8,578 bases of DNA. It comes from Solirubrobacterales bacterium (GTDB lineage: Bacteria > Actinomycetota > Thermoleophilia > Solirubrobacterales > 70-9). The notes under the pieces were generated by a model, which was given only the letters and a program-made list of their open reading frames with translations, ran no database searches and was not told where the DNA came from. Within the stretch, counting starts at the first letter, position 1, and the number at the start of each line of letters is the position of its first letter. The stretch spans positions 1 through 8,578 of the forward strand of contig JASLIG010000028.1 in assembly GCA_030152805.1 (NCBI GenBank), in the 5' to 3' direction. The position numbers and the translations under genes are program-made. Below are positions 1 through 4,947 of the stretch, piece after piece.

Positions 1-327
1 GGCGTGATCCGCATCCTCGATCTCATCTTCCTCCACAAGGACGAGGACGGGTCGCTTGCCCGGCTGGAGATCTCCGACCTGGGAGACCAGGTCGAGGCGT
101 TCGCCGACTTCGAGGGCGCCTCCTCGGGGCTGCTCTCAGACGAAGACACCGACGAGGCTGGGAGCGCACTCGAACCCGGCACCTCGGCGGCGCTGCTCGT
201 CTACGAGAACCGCTGGGCGGCGCCCTTCGCCTCCGCCCTTCGCCGCTCCGGCGGCCAGCTGGTCGCCACTGGACGCATTCCGATCCAAGCCATGCTCGCC
301 GCCCTGGACGCGGCGGAAGCGGCCTGA
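1..327 (+). CDS. DUF6325 family protein, copy 1 (5' partial)
   Basis: The reading frame is already open at the left edge and ends at TGA 325-327, so the N-terminus lies outside the window. The GTG at position 4 is internal: its codon aligns with residue 68 of the longer frames of the other two copies. The visible 107 residues contain the core seen in all three copies: IRILDL, FLHKDEDGSL, EISDLGDQVEAFADF, an acidic stretch LSDEDTDEAG, then ALLVYENRWAAPFASALRR and RIPIQAMLAALDA. This pattern matches the actinobacterial DUF6325 family of small soluble proteins, whose function is unknown. A small gene with its own ribosome-binding site (AAAGGAG) follows 17 bases later, as downstream of copy 3. 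Relative to copy 3, about five of 107 residues differ. The family name rests on recognition of the sequence pattern, not a search. Confidence 0.8.
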   Translation, partial: GVIRILDLIFLHKDEDGSLARLEISDLGDQVEAFADFEGASSGLLSDEDTDEAGSALEPGTSAALLVYENRWAAPFASALRRSGGQLVATGRIPIQAMLAALDAAEAA

Positions 328-344
328 GGCAAAGGAGAACTTCC

Positions 345-533
345 ATGCCTGGACTACTCAGAGGTGTCGCGCGGACGGCCGTCATCGCCGGAACCGCCAC
401 CGCGGTGAGCAACCGCGTCTCCAAACGCCAGTCCGAACGCTGGGCTGCACAGGAAGCGCCTCCGCAGCCGCAAGCTGCACCGGCTCCCGCGACCCCTCTT
501 AGTAGTCCCGGCATGGCAGCTCTCCTTTGCTAG
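345..533 (+). pseudogene. SHOCT-type small protein, copy 1, truncated and chimeric
   Basis: ATG 345 follows an AAAGGAG site. The first ~48 residues (MPGLLRGVARTAVIAGTATA..., then a Gln/Pro/Ala-rich linker) match the intact copy at 1361-1627. At about 485-492 the homology stops. The remaining ~13 codons (TPLSSPGMAALLC) are read antisense through the start codon and ribosome-binding site of the inverted third copy of the same gene. The C-terminal SHOCT helix pair is therefore missing. The ORF ends at TAG 531-533, which overlaps the minus-strand DUF6325 stop by two bases. It could still make a 62-residue peptide containing the hydrophobic N-terminal part, but the gene is best read as broken by the inversion junction. 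Confidence 0.75.
488..514 (-). pseudogene. SHOCT-type small protein, inverted start fragment
   Basis: On the minus strand, an AAAGGAG-type site followed by ATG at 514 begins MPGLLRGVA, the same nine residues that open the plus-strand copies at 345 and 1361. After about position 488 the frame runs antisense into copy 1 and loses all homology, giving low-complexity Cys/Arg-rich translation. Only the 5' end of this gene survived the rearrangement. It marks the outer boundary of the inverted repeat. Confidence 0.65.
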
Positions 534-928
534 GCCGCGTCCGCCGCATCCAGGGCGGCGAGCATGGCTTGGATTGGAATACGTCCCGTGGCGACCAGCT
601 GGCCGCCGGAGCGGCGAAGGGCGGAAGCGAAGGGTGCCGCCCAGCGGTTCTCGTAGACGAGCAGCGCCGCCGAGGTGCCGGGCTCGAGCGCGCTCCCCGC
701 CTCGTCGGCGTCGTCGTCTGAGAGCAGCCCCGAGGAGGCGCCCCGGAAGTCGGCGAATGCCTCCACCTGGTCTCCCAGGTCGGAGATCTCGAGCCTGACG
801 AGGGAGCCGTCCTCGTCCTTGTGAAGGAAGACGAGATCAAGGATGCGGATCATGCCGCGATCGACCAAGTCGATCAGATGCGGCGCAGCCTCTCCGGCCG
901 GCTGGCGCCCAGGCCACTCGACGAGCAA
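530..928 (-). CDS. DUF6325 family protein, copy 2 (inverted, start uncertain)
   Basis: This minus-strand frame closes at TAG 532-530 and carries the whole DUF6325 core: LLVEWPGRQPAGEAAPHLI, LVDRGMIRILDLVFLHKD, ALLVYENRWAAPFASALRR and a C-terminal LDAADAA. Seven of about 132 residues differ from copy 3. The position matching copy 3's ATG reads GTA, so the ancestral start is not present. Candidate starts are TTG 928 (used here, directly adjacent to copy 3's ATG 929), GTG 1054 (36 extra codons antisense to copy 3) or ATG 853 (loses the first ~30 residues). None has a clear Shine-Dalgarno sequence. The frame is intact, but expression is doubtful because the palindrome centre has replaced its normal upstream region. 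It is followed on the same strand by the 9-codon SHOCT fragment. Confidence 0.6.
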   Translation of the reverse strand: MLVEWPGRQPAGEAAPHLIDLVDRGMIRILDLVFLHKDEDGSLVRLEISDLGDQVEAFADFRGASSGLLSDDDADEAGSALEPGTSAALLVYENRWAAPFASALRRSGGQLVATGRIPIQAMLAALDAADAA

Positions 929-1345
929 ATGGGCCCAATCGACTACTTGCTGGTCGAGTGGCCTGGGCGCCAGCCGACCGGAGAGGCGGCGCCGCATCTG
1001 ATCGACTTGGTCGATCGCGGCTTGATCCGCATCCTCGATCTCGTCTTCCTCCACAAGGACGAGGACGGCTCTCTCACCCGGCTGGAGATCTCCGACCTGG
1101 GAGACCAGGTGGAGGCGTTTGCCGACTTCGAGGGCGCCTCCTCGGGGCTGCTCTCAGACGAAGACACCGACGAGGCGGGGAGCGCACTCGAACCCGGCAC
1201 CTCGGCGGCGCTGCTCGTCTACGAGAACCGCTGGGTCGCGCCCTTCGCTTCCGCCCTTCGCCGCTCCGGCGGCCAGCTGGTCGCCACGGGACGCATTCCA
1301 ATCCAAGCCATGCTCGCCGCCCTGGACGCGGCGGACGCGGCCTGA
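929..1345 (+). CDS. DUF6325 family protein, copy 3 (complete)
   Basis: This frame encodes 138 residues from ATG 929 (MGPIDYLLVEWPGRQPTGE...) to TGA 1343-1345. The MGP-x-DY start and the LVEWPG segment are what I expect at the N-terminus of DUF6325 proteins, so 929 is preferred over the in-frame GTG at 821, whose extra 36 codons are antisense to copy 2. The order of blocks is a short beta-like N-terminus, a helix EAAPHLIDLVDRG (about 20-32), IRILDLVFLHKDEDG, an acidic central loop, ALLVYENRW, and a C-terminal helix. No Shine-Dalgarno sequence is visible before the ATG; the codons just upstream belong to the inverted arm. The SHOCT-type gene follows after 15 bases with its own site (AAGGAG), so the two probably work together. 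Function is unknown. Confidence 0.85.
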   Translation: MGPIDYLLVEWPGRQPTGEAAPHLIDLVDRGLIRILDLVFLHKDEDGSLTRLEISDLGDQVEAFADFEGASSGLLSDEDTDEAGSALEPGTSAALLVYENRWVAPFASALRRSGGQLVATGRIPIQAMLAALDAADAA

Positions 1346-1387
1346 GCAAGGAGAACTGCCATGCCGGGACTACTCAGAGGCGTCGCG
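945..1387. repeat. Right arm of long inverted repeat
   Basis: This arm carries DUF6325 copy 3 and the first nine codons of the intact SHOCT gene, mirroring the left arm about position 937.5. The unpaired centre is only about 14 nt and contains GGGCCC (931-936). Identity is high but imperfect: several scattered substitutions change amino acids between the two encoded proteins. Confidence 0.85.
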
Positions 1388-1627
1388 CGGACGGCCGTCG
1401 TCGCCGGAACCGCAACCGCGGTGAGCAACCGCGTCTCCAGGCGACAGACCGAGCGCTGGGCCGCGCAGGAAGCGCCCCCGCCGCCCCAGGCCGCACCGGC
1501 GCCGGCTCCTGCGGCTCCCGCCGCGGAGTCGACGATCGATCAGCTCGAGGAGTTGGGCGAGCTCAAAAGCCAGGGAATAATCACCGAGGAGGAGTTCGCC
1601 GCCCAGAAGGCCAAACTGCTCGGGTAG
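1361..1627 (+). CDS. SHOCT-domain small protein (complete copy)
   Basis: This gene encodes 88 residues from ATG 1361, with AAGGAG eight bases upstream. The N-terminal ~26 residues (MPGLLRGVARTAVVAGTATA...) are mildly hydrophobic and amphipathic. An Ala/Pro linker rich in PPP and APAPA runs over about 36-55. The last ~32 residues (STIDQLEELGELKSQGIIT, then EEEFAAQKAKLL) form a typical SHOCT motif, a short C-terminal helix pair with the GIITEEEFxxKxxLL signature. SHOCT modules are common at the ends of small bacterial proteins and are thought to mediate oligomerisation; no activity is known here. It lies 15 bases downstream of DUF6325 copy 3, and this pairing is repeated in copy 1, so the two genes probably form a functional unit. 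Confidence 0.85.
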   Translation: MPGLLRGVARTAVVAGTATAVSNRVSRRQTERWAAQEAPPPPQAAPAPAPAAPAAESTIDQLEELGELKSQGIITEEEFAAQKAKLLG

Positions 1628-1634
1628 TCCCGTC

Positions 1635-2171
1635 TTGTCTGCCGGGATCGATTGGGGAAGCACCGCCGCCGAGCGAGCGGCGTCCTACCCCTGCGAGGAC
1701 TTCGTCCCCGGCGCCGACCTGGAGGTGTTCCGGGCCATCGACATATCCGCGCCTGTGGGCGTCGTCTACAGGTGGCTGTGTCAGCTCCGGGCGGCACCGT
1801 ATTCCTACGACCTGCTCGACAACCTGGGGCGGCGCAGCCCCCGGGAGCTGACGCCCGGTCTGGAGGAGCTGGAGGTGGGGCAGAGGATCATGACCATCTT
1901 TCACCTGGCCTCGTTCGAGCCCGACCGCCACCTCACCATCGTGTGCGATGGGATTGGCCGGAAACTTCTCGGCAACGTCTCCAGCACGTACACGGTGGTC
2001 CCGGCCGCAGAGGGTTCGCGCCTGGTCTTGAAGCTGGTCGCGATCCCGCCACGCGGCGGGCTGCTTGGCGCCGCCTACCGGCGGGTGATGCCCTGGTTCG
2101 ACCTGCTGATGATGCGCAAGCAGTTCCTGACTCTGAAGCGCCTGGCGGAGGAGACCGCGGCGGCAGCTTAG
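1635..2171 (+). CDS. SRPBCC family (polyketide cyclase/dehydrase-like) protein
   Basis: This gene encodes 178 residues from TTG 1635, seven bases after the SHOCT stop, to TAG 2169-2171. TTG is chosen because translation then opens with SAGIDWGSTAAERAASYPCE, the expected start of this subfamily, and no ATG or GTG fits better. Visible blocks are FRAIDISAPVGVVYRWLCQL (about 32-51, the first strand and helix of the helix-grip fold), PYSYDLLDNLGRRSPRELTPG (55-75), FEPDRHLTI (94-102), STYTVVP (117-123) and PWFDLLMMRKQFLTLKRLAE (153-171), the long C-terminal helix that closes the pocket. Proteins of this fold bind hydrophobic ligands; the ligand is not evident. It has no signal peptide and is probably cytosolic. 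The upstream Shine-Dalgarno sequence is weak, so translation may be coupled to the SHOCT gene. Confidence 0.8.
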   Translation: MSAGIDWGSTAAERAASYPCEDFVPGADLEVFRAIDISAPVGVVYRWLCQLRAAPYSYDLLDNLGRRSPRELTPGLEELEVGQRIMTIFHLASFEPDRHLTIVCDGIGRKLLGNVSSTYTVVPAAEGSRLVLKLVAIPPRGGLLGAAYRRVMPWFDLLMMRKQFLTLKRLAEETAAAA

Positions 2172-2227
2172 AGAACGAATCGGCCCGAACGAGGACGAAT
2201 CGGCTGCCGGGCCATGGCAAGGAAGGG

Positions 2228-2254
2228 TCGTGAGTTCGAGTCTCGTCCTGGGCT
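2228..2254 (+). other. tRNA T-arm-like fragment (possible tRNA remnant or att-like site)
   Basis: GTGAG (2230-2234), loop TTCGAGT (2235-2241) and CTCGT (2242-2246) form a T-arm-like hairpin. It is followed by CCTGGGC and T, in the position of an acceptor strand and discriminator. Upstream there is no convincing D-arm, the 5' acceptor match is poor, and the nearest anticodon-like hairpin (2204-2220) lacks U33. It therefore looks like a decayed tRNA 3' end rather than a gene. It matches the 3' end of the tRNA at 3482-3577 at most positions over about 20 bases, in the same orientation. Confidence 0.35.
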
Positions 2255-2293
2255 TAGCCGCTGCATAGCGCGCGGTTTGGGATCCTCGACCGT

Positions 2294-2299
2294 TAGTCT
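2294..2299 (+). promoter_or_regulatory. Candidate -10 element for a leaderless acyl-CoA dehydrogenase transcript
   Basis: TAGTCT fits the TANNNT pattern and ends eight bases before GTG 2308. No Shine-Dalgarno sequence lies in those bases. This spacing would start transcription at or within a base or two of the start codon, as in leaderless actinobacterial genes. I see no good -35 box at the right spacing. Confidence 0.3.
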
Positions 2300-2307
2300 G
2301 CCGCTTC

Positions 2308-3450
2308 GTGGATTTCGCTCTGACCGACGAGCAGGAGGACTTCGTCGACGCGATCCGGCGCTACTGCGATCACGAGTGTGGCACGCCGGATCAGCGCGAG
2401 CGCCTCACCGAGGGCTACACGGAGCACCACAACGAGACGATCTACAAGGAGATGGCCGAGCTCGGCTGGCTGGGGCTGACGATCCCGGAGGAGTACGGGG
2501 GCGCGGGCGGGACGATGCTCGATGCCTGCATCTTCATGGAGGAGACCTCGCGGGCGCTCGCGCCGATCGGCGGCTACGCGACGACCCTGATCGTCGCCGG
2601 CGCGACCAACCGCTTCGGCACCGAGGAGCAGAAGCACGAGATCCTCGGGGGCATTGCCGGCGGCGCCGTCGAGGCGATCGCGATGACCGAGCCCGAGGCT
2701 GGCTCCGACGTCGGCTCGCTCACCACCTTCGCCGAGAGCGTCGACGGCGGCTACGTGCTCAACGGCCAGAAGGTCTTCTGCTCCAACGCCCACATCGCCG
2801 ACCACATCCTCGTCGTCTGCCGCACCACCCGTTCCGCCTCCAAGCACGAGGGCCTGACGATGATCTGGATCCCTCGCGACGCCGAGGGGCTCGAGGTGAT
2901 CCCGATCGACACAATGGGCGGTCGCGACACCAATCACCTCTACCTCACCGATGTCGAGGCGCCCGCCGACGCCGTCCTCGGCCAGGTCGATCAGGCCTGG
3001 ACCCAGCTGATGGCCGGTCTCAACGTCGAGCGGTTGATTCTCGCCGCGACGATGCTCGGCATCGCCCAGCGGGTCTTCGACGACCTGATCGTCTACGTCA
3101 AGGAGCGCGAACAGTTCAACCGCCCGATCGGCTCCTTCCAGGCGCTGCAGCACCGCATCGCCGACATGGCGACCGAGCTCGAGGCGGCCCGCCTGATGAC
3201 CCGCTGGGTCGCCACGATGACCGACGAAGACCCCGACCGCATGCTCCCCCGCGAGGCCTCGATGGTGAAGCTGTTCGTCACTGAGACGACCAAGCGCGCC
3301 GCCCTCGAAGGCATGCAGATGATGGGCGGCTACGGCTACGCCTCCGAGTACGACATGGAGCGTCTCGTCCGCAGCGCCCTGGTCTCGACTATCTACGGCG
3401 GAACCTCGGAGATTCAGCGCAACATCATCGCCAAGACGTTCGGGCTCTGA
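2308..3450 (+). CDS. Acyl-CoA dehydrogenase family protein
   Basis: This gene encodes 380 residues, a usual length for the family, from GTG 2308 (VDFALTDEQEDFVDAIRRYC). It is a soluble FAD enzyme that forms a trans-2,3 double bond in acyl-CoA and passes electrons to ETF. Domain order is an N-terminal helical domain with ELGWLGLTIPEEYGGAG (51-67), a beta domain with AMTEPEAGSD (125-134), the FAD/substrate segment, and a C-terminal helical domain with YVKEREQFNRPIGSFQALQH (263-282), MMGGYGYASEYDMERL (338-353) and IYGGTSEIQRNIIAK (362-376). In medium- and short-chain enzymes the catalytic base is the Glu in YEGT; here that residue is Gly364. Glu241 in NVERLILA sits where isovaleryl-CoA and long-chain enzymes place their base. 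This suggests a branched or longer substrate, but substrate cannot be fixed from sequence. The gene stands alone, with no ETF or thiolase nearby. Confidence 0.92.
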   Translation: MDFALTDEQEDFVDAIRRYCDHECGTPDQRERLTEGYTEHHNETIYKEMAELGWLGLTIPEEYGGAGGTMLDACIFMEETSRALAPIGGYATTLIVAGATNRFGTEEQKHEILGGIAGGAVEAIAMTEPEAGSDVGSLTTFAESVDGGYVLNGQKVFCSNAHIADHILVVCRTTRSASKHEGLTMIWIPRDAEGLEVIPIDTMGGRDTNHLYLTDVEAPADAVLGQVDQAWTQLMAGLNVERLILAATMLGIAQRVFDDLIVYVKEREQFNRPIGSFQALQHRIADMATELEAARLMTRWVATMTDEDPDRMLPREASMVKLFVTETTKRAALEGMQMMGGYGYASEYDMERLVRSALVSTIYGGTSEIQRNIIAKTFGL

Positions 3451-3481
3451 GACCGGCATACTTCGCCGGGCAGGAGTAAGA

Positions 3482-3577
3482 GCGCCCGTAGCTCAGTGGT
3501 CAACGGGCTTTTAACGAGGCCCAAAGAGCGTCGGTCTTTCAAGCCGAAGGTCGCGAGTTCGATTCTCGCCGGGCGCA
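3482..3577 (+). tRNA. tRNA with Glu (UUC) anticodon and ~21-nt D-loop insertion
   Basis: Acceptor GCGCCCG (3482-3488) pairs perfectly with CGGGCGC (3570-3576), with discriminator A3577. The D-stem is GCTC (3491-3494) with GAGC (3526-3529). The anticodon stem is TCGGT (3531-3535) with GCCGA (3543-3547) around loop CTTTCAA, anticodon TTC at 3538-3540, with U33 present. The variable loop is AGGTC. The T-stem is GCGAG/CTCGC with loop TTCGATT. Every stem is intact. The D-loop (3495-3525) is 31 nt instead of about 10. The extra ~21 nt (about 3504-3524) contain a GGGC/GCCC hairpin and are flanked by CAA on both sides; without them the tRNA would be a normal ~75 nt. No CCA is encoded. A CATACT at 3457-3462 could be its -10 box. 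Whether the RNA is functional or a disrupted pseudogene cannot be told from sequence. Confidence 0.75.
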
Positions 3578-3589
3578 TTCCGCGGTATG

Positions 3590-3815
3590 CCGAGCAGCGC
3601 CGCTCTTTCCCCGGCGCAGAGGCATCTGCACGAACTCGACCCTGGCCTGGAGCCCGATGTGCGGACGCTCAACCGCGAGGCGGCCGGGCGGCCTACCTCG
3701 ACAAGAAGCGCGCCGAAGGCAAGTCCACCAGGAGGCGTTCCGCTGCCTCAAACGACACTTGGTGCGGGTCGTCCGGAGGGCCCTGCAGGAGCTGCCCTCG
3801 CCGGCCGTCGAGACG
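3590..3815 (+). pseudogene. IS110-family transposase remnant
   Basis: Pieces of an IS110-type transposase appear in three successive plus-strand frames. HLHELDPGLEPDVRTLNRE (about 3623-3679) resembles the end of the N-terminal DEDD domain. AAYLDKKRAEGKST then appears in a second frame (about 3691-3732), and EAFRCLKRHLVRVVRRALQE in a third (about 3735-3794). The last two are recognisable as the C-terminus of IS110 transposases (YxxKxAEGKSxxEAxRCLKRHL). At least two frameshifts and a large internal deletion of the middle and catalytic serine region have occurred, so it cannot be active. It begins a few bases after the tRNA. No element ends are recognisable; IS110 elements usually lack terminal inverted repeats. 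Confidence 0.65.
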
Positions 3816-3854
3816 GCAGTCTCTAGGCCCCGTGGATGGGATTAGGGTGGCTCA

Positions 3855-4388
3855 ATGGGTACGGCGCGTCGAAATCTAGAGTTGAAAGCCATCGACCGGG
3901 ATCCAAGAGAATCACGCGAGATCTGTGAGGGACTAGGCGCGGAGGACAGGGGCGTTCTTCGTCAGGAGGACATCTATTTCGATGTCCCTCGGGGTCGTTT
4001 GAAGCTACGTCGGGAGAGGGACGCACCCGCCCACCTGATCGCCTATGAGCGCTCCAACGACTCTGGCCAAAGGGAGAGTCGCTACCGGATCGTTGAGGTC
4101 GAGGATGACATTGAGCTGGAAGCTGCCCTTTCCAGCGCACTTGGCATCAAGGCTGTGGTCAGAAAGGCGCGACGGCTTTTCCTCTACGAGGGCGTGAGGA
4201 TTCACCTCGATCACGTTGACGACCTCGGAAGCTTCATCGAGTTCGAGGCCGTTGCTGCGCCAGAGGACGCCGACCTCGGGCGCTTCGAGGGGTTGCTAGC
4301 TGACCTCCGCCACTCGCTTGGCATCCAAGACGCCGATCTCATCGGCGGCAGCTACTGTGATTTGGTTCTCGCTTCGGAAGCGTCCTAA
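3855..4388 (+). CDS. CYTH-domain protein, class IV adenylate cyclase-like
   Basis: This gene encodes 177 residues from ATG 3855, preceded by AGGGTGG. CYTH proteins fold into a beta tunnel that binds triphosphates through acidic and basic side chains and two metal ions. Visible motifs are NLELKA (7-12, the start-strand ExK pair), RQEDIYFDVPRGRLKLRRE (36-54, with Lys50 and Arg52 facing the substrate), YERS (64-67), SRYRIVEVED (75-84), VVRKARRLFLYEGVRIHLD (101-119), LGSFIEFEAV (124-133, metal-binding Glu129 and Glu131) and the C-terminal GSYCDLVL (165-172). These resemble the class IV adenylate cyclase-like subfamily, which may make cAMP or hydrolyse triphosphates; activity is not decided by sequence. 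GC content is visibly lower than in flanking housekeeping genes. It lies between an IS110 remnant and a membrane-protein gene. Confidence 0.8.
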   Translation: MGTARRNLELKAIDRDPRESREICEGLGAEDRGVLRQEDIYFDVPRGRLKLRRERDAPAHLIAYERSNDSGQRESRYRIVEVEDDIELEAALSSALGIKAVVRKARRLFLYEGVRIHLDHVDDLGSFIEFEAVAAPEDADLGRFEGLLADLRHSLGIQDADLIGGSYCDLVLASEAS

Positions 4389-4449
4389 TACTGCCCACTC
4401 GCTTCTAGTTGGTTGCTCAAGCCTTCTCAAGTGTGAAAGGCTCCTTCTG

Positions 4450-4920
4450 GTGCCTCCTGACGATGCCCCCGGCTCTCGCGGCGTTCTCCAGCGCAGCGGC
4501 CTCTCTCTGAAGGCTCTCGTCGCCGGCATCACCGCTCTCGCCGGCTTCGTTGGCGCTATCAAGACCCTCACTGCCGAGACCACCGGGGCAAATCTCACCG
4601 CAGGCCATCTCTTGTTCTACATCGGGGCTTCTCTCATCGCGGCATATATCTCGGTTGTTGCAGGCGCGATGCTCGGAGGAGGCGCGGTTGGTCTCGTGAT
4701 TTCTGTTTTTGGGGGCGATGACAGCGAGTCTGGCCAGCACGCAGTTATTGCTGGGGCAGTCATCGTCGCCGGACTGACGTTTTTTGCCTTGATAAGCGCA
4801 GGGGTGCTCTGGGACTACGAAGACACCGATCAGATGGGACGGATTTTTTTCTCGTTGATCGGGCTAGTGCTCTTGGCAGTGCCGATCTACCTCTACTCCC
4901 GCGACTCCGGAGAGACCTGA
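4450..4920 (+). CDS. Multi-pass membrane protein of unknown function
   Basis: I do not recognise a family. From GTG 4450, with GAAAGG about 11 bases upstream, the product is 156 residues. An in-frame ATG at 4318 would add 44 residues, but these overlap the CYTH gene's end and look like off-frame translation, so 4450 is preferred. Hydrophobic segments lie at about 19-40, 54-73, 74-88, 98-120 and 131-149, giving four or five membrane passes. A Gly-rich stretch AGAMLGGGAVGL (71-82) sits in the second to third, and an acidic loop WDYEDTDQ (121-128) lies between the last two. There is no catalytic motif. The gene follows the CYTH gene by 61 bases on the same strand and shares its lower GC: a sampled 60-base stretch has 32 G/C, against 43 in a stretch of the acyl-CoA dehydrogenase gene. 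They may be a transferred pair. Confidence 0.6.
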   Translation: MPPDDAPGSRGVLQRSGLSLKALVAGITALAGFVGAIKTLTAETTGANLTAGHLLFYIGASLIAAYISVVAGAMLGGGAVGLVISVFGGDDSESGQHAVIAGAVIVAGLTFFALISAGVLWDYEDTDQMGRIFFSLIGLVLLAVPIYLYSRDSGET

Positions 4921-4947
4921 GTCCCTCGGAAGATGCCAGTGGAGATA

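Larger units (their letters stand above)
488..930. repeat. Left arm of long inverted repeat
   Basis: This arm carries inverted DUF6325 copy 2 and the first codons of an inverted SHOCT gene. Each landmark mirrors one in the right arm, with coordinates summing to 1875: stops 530/1345, SHOCT start codons 514/1361, and GTG codons 1054/821. That constant sum means there is no net insertion or deletion across the whole arm. Near the centre the pairing is GGCCACTCGAC against GTCGAGTGGCC. Confidence 0.85.

Noticed and set aside
488..1387. The inverted repeat as a pure amplification or assembly artefact
   Set aside because: Chimeric inverted joins usually give identical arms. These arms differ at several amino-acid positions, and a third diverged copy lies beside them. 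It still deserves a long-read check.
958..1851. A 297-codon plus-strand ORF across the DUF6325 and SHOCT genes
   Set aside because: Arg/Gly/Pro-rich translation typical of an off-frame reading in high-GC DNA. It overlaps three better-supported genes and has no recognisable motif.
2183..2254. A complete tRNA gene ending at 2254
   Set aside because: No D-arm, a poor acceptor match, no U33 in the only anticodon-like loop, and a 9-base variable region. Only the T-arm-like part is convincing.
2277..2299. TTGGGA (2277-2282) with TAGTCT as a full -35/-10 promoter
   Set aside because: The gap between the two boxes is only 11 bases, too short for a standard sigma-70 promoter. Only the -10-like box was kept as a weak candidate.
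2293..3459. A 388-codon minus-strand ORF opposite the acyl-CoA dehydrogenase
   Set aside because: Fully antisense to a clear enzyme gene. The long open frame follows from third-position GC bias, and the translation has no family features.
3453..3469. CCGGC/GCCGG hairpin after the acyl-CoA dehydrogenase as a terminator
   Set aside because: The five-pair stem is not followed by a T-run and overlaps a possible -10 box for the tRNA.
3496..3879. A plus-strand ORF starting inside the tRNA
   Set aside because: It begins within the tRNA D-loop and only passes through one fragment of the IS110 remnant (AAYLDKKRAEGKST). It is not a gene.
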